From contig NZ_CP080414.1 in NCBI RefSeq assembly GCF_019457615.1, positions 112,001 through 176,000 of the forward strand: DNA of 64,000 nucleotides, written 5' to 3'. Every line of letters begins with the position of its first letter. The first letter of the stretch is position 1. Origin of the DNA: Shewanella zhangzhouensis. GTDB taxonomy: Bacteria > Pseudomonadota > Gammaproteobacteria > Enterobacterales > Shewanellaceae. The notes under the pieces are model-generated. The model was not told the DNA's origin. It did no database searches and saw only the letters and a list, made by a program, of their open reading frames with translations. The translations under genes were made by a program, and so were the position numbers. Shown one piece after another: positions 17,604 through 25,777 of this stretch.

Positions 17604-17634
17604 GCTTCACAATCCTTTCAACAAAGTGTGAAGC
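17604..17634. promoter_or_regulatory. Operator-like dyad between tupA and the sigma-54 regulator gene
   Basis: A perfect 8-bp inverted repeat: GCTTCACA (17604-17611), 15-base spacer, TGTGAAGC (17627-17634). It is centred about 60 bp upstream of the predicted tupA start site. A second dyad, GACAAATTGTC (17662-17672), is centred near -108. Either could be the activator's upstream site. Confidence 0.5.
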
Positions 17635-17768
17635 AGCTCCCAAGTGCAACAAAAACCTTCAGACAAATTGTCCCAACGCACACTTTAGCTGGTCCATAGT
17701 GACCTATCGACCATTTTCCGGTGATAGAATGACCGCATTATGCGTCAAAATGTCCAGAAGAAGACAAG

Positions 17769-19151
17769 ATGAACCAGAACGAAGCCATTGCTAAACCTCT
17801 GCCTACTGCCGTGTCTGTGCTGATTGTTGATGATGAGCCGGGTATGCGTTCCTTTTTAAATAAGGCGCTGTCGAAAAAGTTTGCCCTGGTGGAAACCGCC
17901 GGCAGCGTGGAAGAAGCAGAGCAGCTCAGAAGTCGCTGTCACTTCGATTTGATCATTGTCGATATTCGATTGCCGGGGCGTTCCGGTATTGAATGGCATG
18001 AAGCCCTGTCGGATGAAGACAGGCGCTCGGACATAATTTTCATGACCGGTTACGCCGACATGGAAGTGGCCATTCAGGCACTGCGGGCAGGTGCCTCTGA
18101 CTTTATCATGAAGCCATTCCACCTGGAGCAGATGCTAAAAGCGGTGGACAGGGCCATAGAGCGCAGGCTGCTAAAGCGCGAAAACCTGATGCTGCGCCGC
18201 GAAGTGTCGATTGGTTATTCCTCCAGCATCATTGGCAACAGCGCCGCCATGCAGGAAGTGAAAAACATTATTGCCCGGGTGGCCCCCACCAACGCCGTGG
18301 TGCTGATTGAAGGCGAGTCGGGCACAGGTAAAGAGCTGGTGGCCAGACAACTGCATCAACTCTCTGGCCGACAGGGTCCCTTCGTGCCCGTCAACTGCGG
18401 CGCCATCGCGCCTGAACTGCTGGAGAGTGAACTCTTTGGCCATGCGGCGGGCTCCTTTACCGGCGCCAAGGGTGCCCGTGAAGGGCTGTTCAGCTTTGCG
18501 TCGGGGGGCACCATCTTCCTCGATGAAATCGGCGAAATGCCGCTGAAGATGCAAACCGCGCTGCTGAGGGTGCTGGAGCAAAAGGCCATCCGTCCCGTGG
18601 GCAGTGAAAAAGAGGTCAGTATTGATGTACGTGTGGTGGCGGCCACCAACCGTAAGCTGGCCGATGAAGTCGAGGCCGGGCATTTCCGCCGCGATCTCTT
18701 CTATCGTTTGAACGTGCTCGAAATTCAAATCCCCCCACTGAGAGACAGGCCCGAAGATGTGGTCGAGTTGACCCATCACTTCACCCGGGTGCTTGGGGCG
18801 GAGCTGGGGGTCCGCGAACTGGTGTGGAGCCACGAAGACTTAAGCCGCCTTCAGCAGCACGACTGGCCGGGTAATATCCGCGAGCTGCGTAATATGATTG
18901 AGCGCAGCATCCTTTTAGGAAAGCCACCGGCAGAATATTGGAAAACCACCATCAAGGAAGCCGAACCGGGCCAGTTTGGGTTCCCGCTGGAGTGGCCACT
19001 CAAGGATGTGGAAAAGCATCATGTACTGGCGGTGGTTGAGTCCCATGGCGGAAATAAGTCGGCTGCGGCCCGTGATTTGGGTGTGTCCCGCAAGACCCTG
19101 GACCGAAAATTCAAAGAGTGGTTTGGCACTGACAGTGACGAGGAGGAATAA
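17769..19151 (+). CDS. Sigma-54-dependent response regulator (NtrC family)
   Basis: A 460-residue regulator. The receiver domain (residues about 15-135) has DDE near 22-24, the phospho-acceptor Asp-65 in VDIRLPG, threonine in MTGYA and lysine in MKPFH. The AAA+ domain follows (about 155-385): Walker A GESGTGKE, the sigma-54 contact loop GSFTGA (a variant of GAFTGA), Walker B GGTIFLDEIGEM, and the arginine-finger region FRRDLFYRLNVL. The C-terminus is a Fis-type helix-turn-helix (NKSAAARDLGVSRKTLDRK). It should activate sigma-54 RNA polymerase when phosphorylated by the kinase encoded 2 bp downstream. A sigma-54 promoter faces the divergent tup operon, its probable target. Confidence 0.95.
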   Translation: MNQNEAIAKPLPTAVSVLIVDDEPGMRSFLNKALSKKFALVETAGSVEEAEQLRSRCHFDLIIVDIRLPGRSGIEWHEALSDEDRRSDIIFMTGYADMEVAIQALRAGASDFIMKPFHLEQMLKAVDRAIERRLLKRENLMLRREVSIGYSSSIIGNSAAMQEVKNIIARVAPTNAVVLIEGESGTGKELVARQLHQLSGRQGPFVPVNCGAIAPELLESELFGHAAGSFTGAKGAREGLFSFASGGTIFLDEIGEMPLKMQTALLRVLEQKAIRPVGSEKEVSIDVRVVAATNRKLADEVEAGHFRRDLFYRLNVLEIQIPPLRDRPEDVVELTHHFTRVLGAELGVRELVWSHEDLSRLQQHDWPGNIRELRNMIERSILLGKPPAEYWKTTIKEAEPGQFGFPLEWPLKDVEKHHVLAVVESHGGNKSAAARDLGVSRKTLDRKFKEWFGTDSDEEE

Positions 19152-19153
19152 CC

Positions 19154-21280
19154 ATGTCCTTCTTCACCCAATTGTTTGGTGTTAACTGGCGCCAGATGCA
19201 GGCCAAGGTGCGCTATCGCATTCTTATACTTACTCTGCTGCCAATTTTACTGACCCTGGTGAGTTTGGTATTTATCACCATCTACTGGAATATCAGCTAC
19301 ACCGGCCAGCAGCTGTTTATGAAGGTAAAAGCCGACCTCACGGTGGCCAACAACACCCTGGAACAGGTGCAGCGGCGGCAGGAAAAGGAGCTGGAGAACC
19401 TGCTGCAGTCCTGGGAATTTCAAAACTTTTTCCGCGCCACCCACCTCGATAAACAGCAGCTTGCGGCCGACTTTAATGCATTTCTGGCCGAGCGCCGCCT
19501 TGCCATGGATTTGGACTTTTTACGGCTGATCAATGTAGAACGTGCCGCTGCCGATCCTGACCTGCGCCATCTGCTGACCAAAGTAAAGGGCGGCGAGCCA
19601 TTTACCGGCCTGATGGTGCTCTCATCAAAACGCCTTGCCCGGCTGGATCCGGCATTGGCCGAGCGAGCCCGGCTGACACTGTTGCCCACTCCCCGCGCCG
19701 ATGTGCCGGATAGAGAAGCCGAAGACCGGGGGATGTTGAGCCGCAGCCTGATGCCCATAGTGGACAACGAGGGTGAAGTGGCCTGGTATCTGGACGGCGG
19801 CACCCTGCTGAATCGGGATACCCGAATTGTCGACCACATCCGCGACCTGGTGTACGACAAGGGCACACTGCCTGAGCGCTCCATCGGCACTGTCACCATC
19901 TTTTTGGACAATGTGCGTATCAGCACCAACGTGCCGCTGCACTTCTTCCCCCGGGATGGCGAAGACAAGGGGCGGGCGCTGGGCAGTCTGGTATCCGAAG
20001 AGGTTAAACACAAGGTGCTGACACAGGGCCAGACCTGGGTCGACAGGGCGTTTGTGTACAACGACTGGTTTATCTCGGCCTATGCACCGCTCACCGACGT
20101 ACGCGGCGAGCGTATCGGCATGATATACACAGGCTTTTCGGAAGCGCCCTTTATCCATAACTACCTGCTTAACATCATAGAGCTGGGCACCATACTCATG
20201 TTGGTGCTGCTGGTATCCGGCATGCTGGTGTATCGGGGCGCGTATAGCCTGTTGCAGCCAATTGAGCGGATCCATCATGTGGTAAAGGCGGTGCAGTCTG
20301 GCCGTAATGTGCGCATCGGTGAATTGGGACTGGAGAAAGACAACGAGCTTGCCAACCTGGCTGAGCAGTTTGACCGTATGCTCGACCTGCTGCAAAGGCG
20401 CAATGCCCAAATTCAGTCAGCCGCCGAGCAGCTGGAATTAAAAGTGGAAGAGCGTACCCGCAGCCTGCAGGAAAAAACCGAAGAGCTGCAGCGTAACGTG
20501 TCGCTGCTCAACGAAACCCGTGCTCAGCTGGTGACCAACGAAAAGCTCACGGCACTGGGGGAGCTTACTGCGGGTATTGCCCACGAAATCAATAATCCCA
20601 CGGCAGTGATCCTCGGCAATATGGAACTGCTGCGCTCTGAGCTTGGCGACAAGGCTGGGCAGGTGGAGGAAGAAATCGACCTGGTTATCCAACAGGTGGG
20701 CCGCATCAGCACCATTATTCGCAGCCTGCTGCAGTACAGCCGCCCCGGCGAATTTAACGCACCGCTGGAGATGCACCAGATAACCCCCATTATCGAAGAA
20801 ATGCTGGTATTGGTGCGCCATTCCATCAAGAAGCAAGAGGTGGTACTACATCAGGAGCTCAATGCCAGTTGTCCGGTACAAATCAACCGGCCACAGCTGT
20901 TGCAGGTCTTGATTAACCTGGTGGTTAACGCGGCCCATGCCATGGATGGGAAGGGGCGGATTTGGATCCGCACCTACGACTGGGTGGTGCAGGATGAGCC
21001 GGTTGGGGTCAAGATTGAAATCGAAGATGAGGGCTGTGGTATTGCTCCCGAACAACTTGGCCGTATTTTCGACCCCTTTTACACCACGCGTCCGGATGGC
21101 ACGGGTTTGGGCTTGTCTCTGAGCTACGGCATCATCAAACGGATTGGCGGCACCATAGAAGTGACTTCTACCCTGGGTAAAGGCACCCTGTTTACCATTG
21201 GTCTTTACCATGAGGCACGGGAAGAGAGTGGCTTGAATCCCTACGAAGGTTTGATGCTGGGCGCCGGTGGTTTGGCTTAA
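19154..21280 (+). CDS. Membrane sensor histidine kinase with periplasmic Cache domain
   Basis: A 708-residue kinase. Helix 1 spans about residues 22-45, a large periplasmic Cache-like sensor (WYLDGGTLLN and VTIFLDNVRIST segments) runs to about 335, helix 2 is near 338-358, and a HAMP domain follows. A coiled coil leads to the HisKA box GIAHEINNPTAV with phospho-acceptor His-477. The ATPase domain has NLVVNAAHAM, EDEGCGI, FDPFYTTR and GTGLGLSLSY. It partners the sigma-54 regulator encoded 2 bp upstream and shares its transcript. The ligand is unknown; its position beside tungstate uptake and cofactor genes points to an oxyanion or a cofactor-dependent substrate, as inference. Confidence 0.93.
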   Translation: MSFFTQLFGVNWRQMQAKVRYRILILTLLPILLTLVSLVFITIYWNISYTGQQLFMKVKADLTVANNTLEQVQRRQEKELENLLQSWEFQNFFRATHLDKQQLAADFNAFLAERRLAMDLDFLRLINVERAAADPDLRHLLTKVKGGEPFTGLMVLSSKRLARLDPALAERARLTLLPTPRADVPDREAEDRGMLSRSLMPIVDNEGEVAWYLDGGTLLNRDTRIVDHIRDLVYDKGTLPERSIGTVTIFLDNVRISTNVPLHFFPRDGEDKGRALGSLVSEEVKHKVLTQGQTWVDRAFVYNDWFISAYAPLTDVRGERIGMIYTGFSEAPFIHNYLLNIIELGTILMLVLLVSGMLVYRGAYSLLQPIERIHHVVKAVQSGRNVRIGELGLEKDNELANLAEQFDRMLDLLQRRNAQIQSAAEQLELKVEERTRSLQEKTEELQRNVSLLNETRAQLVTNEKLTALGELTAGIAHEINNPTAVILGNMELLRSELGDKAGQVEEEIDLVIQQVGRISTIIRSLLQYSRPGEFNAPLEMHQITPIIEEMLVLVRHSIKKQEVVLHQELNASCPVQINRPQLLQVLINLVVNAAHAMDGKGRIWIRTYDWVVQDEPVGVKIEIEDEGCGIAPEQLGRIFDPFYTTRPDGTGLGLSLSYGIIKRIGGTIEVTSTLGKGTLFTIGLYHEAREESGLNPYEGLMLGAGGLA

Positions 21281-21292
21281 AACCATTTGGGT

Positions 21293-21400
21293 AAAAAAAA
21301 GCCGGACGCTGGGTCCGGCCACAAAAGTGTGTGAGCAATGTCGTGCATGTTAACTCGGAGGCACCGGCCCACTTGCAGAGCGGTGATGAGTTTGGAACGC
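21293..21400 (-). ncRNA. ryhB: RyhB-like iron-responsive sRNA, copy A
   Basis: On the minus strand this region contains GCACGACATTGCTCACA, identical to the seed-pairing core of enterobacterial RyhB. It is followed by a terminator: an imperfect GC-rich stem (GCCGGACCCAGCGTCCGGC) and eight Ts (ending 21293). Upstream, TTGCAT and TATTAT are spaced 16 bp apart and predict a start near 21400, giving a transcript of about 108 nt. A Fur box overlaps that promoter. RyhB-type sRNAs, with Hfq, repress iron-using proteins when iron is scarce. A second copy lies at 21979-22101. The 5' ends (GCGTTCCAAA) also match between copies. Confidence 0.88.
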
Positions 21401-21402
21401 AT

Positions 21403-21421
21403 TTAAATAATAATCATTCTC
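21403..21421. promoter_or_regulatory. Fur box of RyhB copy A
   Basis: Aligned by eye with the 19-bp consensus GATAATGATAATCATTATC, 14 positions match, including AATCATT at 21412-21418. It overlaps the predicted -10 region of copy A, as expected for Fur repression. Confidence 0.75.
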
Positions 21422-21424
21422 ATC

Positions 21425-21978
21425 TTTAATGCAAGCACTTTTGTGACTTTTTATCTGCTTTGCCTTCTGCGTGGCTTTTTGTTTGCTCACGCTCTTTGGC
21501 CAGACTGTCATCTTCACCAGCCATCTTCACGAGCCAACGTTTGGATTCTTACGTCCAGGTGTTGGCACTTTTACCGACTCAAAGTGCGTTACTCATTTCC
21601 CCTGTCTTCGGTATTTGCATTGGCGAGCGAATCCGCTTGAGCCGACTCAATCGCTCTCAGATCTAAGGTGAATTTGCTCTTGATGTTACCCGAGATGCCG
21701 CTATGGCAGGCGCTGCCTGCCACACCAACGGTCAGTTTCATCCGCCTGAGAGAGGGGGACGCCAGGTGCCAGCAAGAGCACATCGGGGCAGAGTCTGGAA
21801 TCTGGTTGTTTTCTGCTGCCGGCGAAATTGACCCTGGCAACAGCAACTTCAACTAAAGAGAGGGAGCGCCGGCAATCTGAAGGGAAAGGCGGGAACTGCA
21901 TGAAGGCGTTTTTGGCATCGTCCTGGCGCAGATTGCAGCTGTTACAAGCAACTGGACAGATGGGTAAATGCGGCAGAT
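21425..21978. other. Spacer between the two RyhB-like sRNAs
   Basis: About 550 bp with no convincing gene. Open frames on both strands are short, begin at TTG or lack ribosome-binding sites, and show no recognisable protein. Its presence between two near-identical elements suggests an old duplication in which an intervening gene decayed, but nothing in the text proves this. Confidence 0.5.
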
Positions 21979-22101
21979 AAAAAAAGAGCCGGGTCCAGGA
22001 CCCGGCCACTAAATGAGTGTGTGAGCAATGTCGTGCTTTGCAAACTCAGGAACACCATAACCCGAAGAATTCGCTTCAGTTAAGGATGAGTTTTGGAACG
22101 C
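21979..22101 (-). ncRNA. ryhB: RyhB-like iron-responsive sRNA, copy B
   Basis: The minus strand carries AAAGCACGACATTGCTCACA, a 20-base match to the E. coli RyhB core. A terminator stem follows (CCGGGTCC paired with GGACCCGG) with a T run at 21979-21985. The 5' end GCGTTCCAAAACTCATCC matches copy A. Predicted length is about 120 nt with a start near 22101, just downstream of a strong Fur box. The region between 5' end and core differs from copy A, so the two sRNAs share a seed but not the full sequence. The acetyltransferase gene lies upstream on the same strand, so read-through expression is also possible. Confidence 0.9.
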
Positions 22102-22103
22102 AA

Positions 22104-22122
22104 GTTAACGATAATCATTATC
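22104..22122. promoter_or_regulatory. Fur box of RyhB copy B
   Basis: GTTAACGATAATCATTATC matches the 19-bp Fur consensus at 17 positions, better than the box of copy A. It lies immediately upstream of the predicted start of the sRNA, over its -10 region. Confidence 0.9.
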
Positions 22123-22156
22123 AATTGCGTTTGCAAGCTCTTTTTTTAGTCTTTAC

Positions 22157-22618
22157 TCACACCAGCGATTTTTGCAGGCTGATTTTGTGCTCGGTCAGCG
22201 GTAATCCCGCGCCATTGAGTTCAGTGATCTGATAGCGATTTTGCACCAACATCGCCAGCATGGCGCCAAAGCGGTTGAGGGTCTTCACGCTCATTTCACT
22301 GTATCCCTGCTCAGTGGCCCAACGCTCCTGCACGTCCAGCATTTGCTGTGCCAGACCCAGCTTGCGGTAGTCAGGCAAGACACCGCCAAGCCAGCTGTAG
22401 AAGGCGCCCGGTGCCTTTTGATAACCCAGTTTGAAACCTGCCAGCTCGCCTTCAACATAGCAAAGCAACAACAGGGCTGGTGCATCGCCAAGGCGTTCCA
22501 ATATGGCTTTGGCACTGACTGGGGCATCAAATTCAGGGATCTGTTGCATCAGGTCGGCAGCGAGTTGGGCGTCCGCCAGCGATAGTTCGGTTACGGCCTG
22601 TATCTTAATGGAGTACAT
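22157..22618 (-). CDS. GNAT-family N-acetyltransferase
   Basis: A 153-residue protein with the GNAT fold. Beta-strand 4 runs into the acetyl-CoA pyrophosphate loop (LPDYRKLGLAQQML, near residues 92-105), preceded by LCYVEGELAGFKLGY. It probably acetylates an amine on a small molecule or protein in the cytoplasm. The start at 22618 follows GGGAG; a longer frame back to 22768 would run through the hairpin and upstream gene and is rejected. A 19-nt hairpin (22638-22656, GCCGTCG stem) and a TATAAT on the minus strand (22675-22680) lie upstream. RyhB copy B starts downstream. The substrate is unknown. Confidence 0.85.
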   Translation of the reverse strand: MYSIKIQAVTELSLADAQLAADLMQQIPEFDAPVSAKAILERLGDAPALLLLCYVEGELAGFKLGYQKAPGAFYSWLGGVLPDYRKLGLAQQMLDVQERWATEQGYSEMSVKTLNRFGAMLAMLVQNRYQITELNGAGLPLTEHKISLQKSLV

Positions 22619-22637
22619 CTTTTTCTCCCGGGAAAGA

Positions 22638-22680
22638 TGCCGTCGCCCAGCGACGGCTGAACAAAAAAACGCCGTATTAT
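22638..22680 (-). promoter_or_regulatory. Promoter -10 and leader hairpin of the GNAT gene
   Basis: On the minus strand TATAAT (about 22675-22680) precedes a T7 run and then a stable stem, GCCGTCGC paired with GCGACGGC (22638-22656). The hairpin has no T tract on its 3' side, so it looks like a leader structure and not a terminator, though the upstream T7 could reflect an old one. Confidence 0.4.
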
Positions 22681-22700
22681 AACAGGTCTGGCCAGTTGGG

Positions 22701-23360
22701 TCAGCAGGTTTGCTGCCTGGATTCTGTTGCCAGGATCCTGTCCTGCAGAACGCGCAGCAATACACCATAGGCGGGTAAGAAAAGTGCCAAGCTTACCAGT
22801 AACTTAAAGCCGTAATCGACCATGGCTATTTCAACCCAGTGTTCGGCCATAAAGGCATCGGTGGAGGCATAAAAGGCGACACTGAAGAACACCAGGGTGT
22901 CCAGCAAATTGCCTATCAGGGTCGATGCGGCTGGGGCCACCCACCAGCGGCGATTTTGGCGCAGGCGGTCAAATACTCTTATATCCATCAGTTGCCCTAC
23001 GAAATAGGCCGCAAAGGAGGCGAAGGCAATACGGAAGACAAAACTGTTGAATTCCAGCGCGGCCGCGCTGCCTTGCCACTGACCCTGATGAAAGAGGACG
23101 CCCATAAAATAAGAGATGAGCAGGGCTGGCATCATGGCACGAAAAATAATACCGCGGGCGGCTTGCTGGCCAAAAATCCGGACCGTCAGATCGGTCGCGA
23201 GATACACAAAGGGAAAACTGAAGGCGCCCCAGGTGGTGTGAAAGCCAAACAGCTGAAAAGGAAGTTGAACCAGATAGTTACTGGCGCTGATAACCAGAAT
23301 GTGAAATCCAGCCAACAGCAAGAGGGCGCGCCTGTACTGCGCGTGAGATAACTGCAACAT
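22701..23360 (-). CDS. yhhQ: YhhQ-family queuosine precursor transporter
   Basis: A 219-residue inner-membrane protein with six helices, including YLATDLTVRIFGQQAAR (near residue 53) and the SFAAYFVGQLMDIRVFDRLR segment (near 115) characteristic of the YhhQ (DUF165) family. YhhQ imports preQ0/preQ1, 7-deazaguanine precursors of queuosine in tRNA. The ATG at 23360 has AAGG eight bases upstream. That ribosome-binding site forms the 3' end of a preQ1-I-like aptamer, which agrees independently with the transport role. The gene is followed by the acetyltransferase gene on the same strand. Confidence 0.93.
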   Translation of the reverse strand: MLQLSHAQYRRALLLLAGFHILVISASNYLVQLPFQLFGFHTTWGAFSFPFVYLATDLTVRIFGQQAARGIIFRAMMPALLISYFMGVLFHQGQWQGSAAALEFNSFVFRIAFASFAAYFVGQLMDIRVFDRLRQNRRWWVAPAASTLIGNLLDTLVFFSVAFYASTDAFMAEHWVEIAMVDYGFKLLVSLALFLPAYGVLLRVLQDRILATESRQQTC

Positions 23361-23367
23361 ATTGTGG

Positions 23368-23403
23368 CCTTTTTATTGGGTTAGGCGGGGTGAGGGAACC
23401 CGC
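23368..23403 (-). ncRNA. preQ1-I-like riboswitch ahead of yhhQ
   Basis: The minus-strand RNA reads GCGGG, loop UUCCCUCAC, CCCGC, then an A-rich tail ending AAAAAGG. The stem, the UUC...AC loop pattern and the A-rich tail follow the preQ1-I layout. Loop CCU can pair with AGG of the tail to close the H-type pseudoknot, hiding the ribosome-binding site. This predicts translational shut-off of the precursor transporter when preQ1 is plentiful. It is a small motif read by eye. Confidence 0.65.
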
Positions 23404-23636
23404 AGTGGTACAAGTTGGCGCAACGCTTTCGCATAGTGCCTGTAAAAGGTGCCTGCTGGTGGCCGAGTCTTTACTCAGTCGCCTGCCGGGCTGCGCATTA
23501 TAAGAATGGTAGCCCGGAACGCAAGGAAAAAGCGCAGAAAATCGCCGCCTGAGTCTGCTTCCACTACACTTAATGCTCTGACAACACTACTGGCGATGCA
23601 GGCATGCAGCACGGCAGTGGGCGGGGAGACTGGGGC

Positions 23637-24368
23637 ATGGGACTGAAATCTGTCTGGCTTGGCGCAGTAATCTGGATGCTTAGCATCGCAGCACCGGCGG
23701 CGCCGGTGGAAGTACGGGTGGTTACCGCAGCCTGGATGGGTTATGCCAATGCCCAGGGAGAAGGTTACTACTTTGAAATTCTGCGCCAGGCATTTCCCTC
23801 CCCTGAGTGGCAACTCAAGGTAACTGTCGTGCCCTTCGCCCGCAGTATTCAACTGCTGCAGCACGACAAGGCGGACATAGTGCTCGGCGTGTACCAGGGC
23901 GATTTACGCAAGGGGCTCTACAGCGCGGCGGCCGTCGAAATGGATACAGTGGACGTGGCGCTGACGCCAGCCATGGCCCGCGATTGGCAAGGGCTGGAGA
24001 GCTTAAACCTGCGTAAGGTACAGGCCTACATAGCCTATGGCTTTGACCGTCTCATTCCTTATCCCATGTACTACGAAGAAAGCAGCAGCCTGCGGGATAT
24101 GCTGCAGCGGCTCAACGACGGGCGTATCGATGCGGTGCTCGATTACAGGCCGGGTATGGAAAATGCCGCCAGGTTATTGGAGAGCGAGCCGAATTTTGTG
24201 ATTGTGGATGATGTCGTCAGTGCGGCTGTGTATTTCGGTTTTGCAGATACCCGCTTTGGTGAATCACTTAAACTCCGATTCGATGAGGCCCATAAAGAGG
24301 TGATAGCCTCGGGGTTGCAGCAGCGGCTCTTTGAGGCAACCCAACGCAAACTCGGCCTGATCCCATAG
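23637..24368 (+). CDS. Periplasmic solute-binding protein, family 3-like
   Basis: A 243-residue exported protein. The start at 23637 gives a signal peptide (residues 1-22, cleaved near APAAP). The mature part begins VRVVTAAWMGYANAQGEGYYFEIL, like bacterial extracellular solute-binding proteins of family 3, with the later segments ADIVLGVYQGD and LNDGRIDAVLDYRPG typical of hinge regions. No permease or ATPase gene adjoins, so it is an orphan binding or sensory protein. Such orphans in Shewanella and Vibrio often serve signalling or are of unknown role. It stands alone and converges on menF. Confidence 0.75.
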   Translation: MGLKSVWLGAVIWMLSIAAPAAPVEVRVVTAAWMGYANAQGEGYYFEILRQAFPSPEWQLKVTVVPFARSIQLLQHDKADIVLGVYQGDLRKGLYSAAAVEMDTVDVALTPAMARDWQGLESLNLRKVQAYIAYGFDRLIPYPMYYEESSSLRDMLQRLNDGRIDAVLDYRPGMENAARLLESEPNFVIVDDVVSAAVYFGFADTRFGESLKLRFDEAHKEVIASGLQQRLFEATQRKLGLIP

Positions 24369-24427
24369 CGGGACAGGCTTCAGGTCACACAGTCACAGCA
24401 TGCAAACCTAAAGGTGAGTCGTTAAGC

Positions 24428-25777
24428 TCAGAGTTCCACCAGAATCGACAGGATGGTGGCGAGCTTGTTGTCCAACTCCTGCCATTCGGCTTCGGGGTCT
24501 GACCCTGCCACTATACCGGCACCAGCAAACAGGTTAATGCGTCCCGGCTCAATCAGCGCACTGCGAATGGCCACGGAGAACTCACTCTCATGGCGATTCA
24601 GGTAACCACAGGCGCCTGCATACCAACCCCGGTTATACCCTTCCTGTTGGCGAATAAAGCTCAAGGCGCTGGGTCTTGGCAGACCGCCAACGGCTGGGGT
24701 GGGGTGCAAGGCAAGCAATAGCTGAAAATCATTGATGCCGGGCTTCAGCTCTGCGCGAATGGCACGGTGCAAATGCTGGATATGTGGCAGCTTAAAGATA
24801 CGTGGCGACTCTTCGGCACCCACATAGTGGCTCAGTGGAGAGAGGTGCTCCACTATGTGTTGGCGCACCAGCTGATTCTCGTGACTGTTTTTACTGTCTT
24901 CCTGCAATTGTTTTGCAAGCAGAGCATCTTCTTCCTCGGTATGGCCGCGCAGCGTGGTACCAGCCAGTGCTTCCGTGAAAAGCTCTTGCCCCCGTCTCAG
25001 ATACAGCCGCTCGGGTGAGCAGGAAATAAAGGTTCTGTCTTTGGAAAATTGAAACCCAAACTGGAAGCTGCTTGGGCAGCGGCCTTGCCAGCACGCCAAC
25101 ACCATCCAGGGATCTACCGGGTCATTGATTTCCAGTTGCGACAACCTGGAGAGCACCACCTTGGGGGTGTGGCGGTTAAATTTATCCGCCGTCACCTGCT
25201 CTACCAACTGTTGCCAGCGGGGATATTCGGGATATTCACTGCGCCCCAGCAGATTTACCTTACCGGGTGGTGTCAGGGGCTTGGGGCGCTTCAGCGACCT
25301 CAGAGCCTGCAGCGCGGCCTGACACTCGGCAAGTCTGTCGTTGCCATCAAAATTCAGGTTAAGCAGCAGTTTGAATTCCTTGCCACTGCGGCGCAGCTCA
25401 ATACGGGGCAGTACAAAACGGGCCCGGCCAAACTCCGGCCAGCCTTCCACTTCACGGTCAAAGGCTACACCACCGTAATAACGGAAATTCTGGTTATAAC
25501 TCAACGCGCGCTGACGTTGATAAACCTCTGCCAGCTGCTGATCGGCCACCCTGTCATCAAAGAAGAAATCACAGGTGCAACCTATGGCTGCCACCTCTTC
25601 TTCTTTATCACGGCCATGCCAATAGATCCTGGGATACAGCTCCTGAGAAGCCAGCCAGGATATCAAGGGCAAGGCAGGGACTGCCTCTGTCAGCTGCACC
25701 AAGGGCTCACTGCCCTGGGTAGTGCTGAGATGTTGAATCTTTGCCTCGAGTGACAGCAAGGCATCGGGCAGGGACAT
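24428..25777 (-). CDS. menF: Isochorismate synthase MenF
   Basis: Converts chorismate to isochorismate, the first step of menaquinone synthesis, needed for anaerobic respiration. The C-terminal chorismate-binding domain has EALAGTTLRGHTEEED, DSKNSHENQLV, HPTPAVGGLP, YNRGWYAGACGYL and FAGAGIVAGSDPEAEW in the canonical order. The start is uncertain. ATG at 25777 gives 449 residues but its nearest Shine-Dalgarno (GGAG) is 17 bases away. A TTG at 25786, three codons upstream, has GGAG at ideal spacing and may be the true start. A perfect TTGACA (25861-25866, minus strand) probably belongs to its promoter. Confidence 0.93.
   Translation of the reverse strand: MSLPDALLSLEAKIQHLSTTQGSEPLVQLTEAVPALPLISWLASQELYPRIYWHGRDKEEEVAAIGCTCDFFFDDRVADQQLAEVYQRQRALSYNQNFRYYGGVAFDREVEGWPEFGRARFVLPRIELRRSGKEFKLLLNLNFDGNDRLAECQAALQALRSLKRPKPLTPPGKVNLLGRSEYPEYPRWQQLVEQVTADKFNRHTPKVVLSRLSQLEINDPVDPWMVLACWQGRCPSSFQFGFQFSKDRTFISCSPERLYLRRGQELFTEALAGTTLRGHTEEEDALLAKQLQEDSKNSHENQLVRQHIVEHLSPLSHYVGAEESPRIFKLPHIQHLHRAIRAELKPGINDFQLLLALHPTPAVGGLPRPSALSFIRQQEGYNRGWYAGACGYLNRHESEFSVAIRSALIEPGRINLFAGAGIVAGSDPEAEWQELDNKLATILSILVEL

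Noticed and set aside
19625..20410. A 261-codon minus-strand frame inside the sensor kinase
   Set aside because: Antisense to Cache and HAMP domains, histidine/glutamine-rich as typical for shadow frames.
21589..21852. Possible small gene between the two RyhB-like sRNAs
   Set aside because: TTG start without a ribosome-binding site, no family, and opposite-strand frames of similar size; more likely non-coding spacer.
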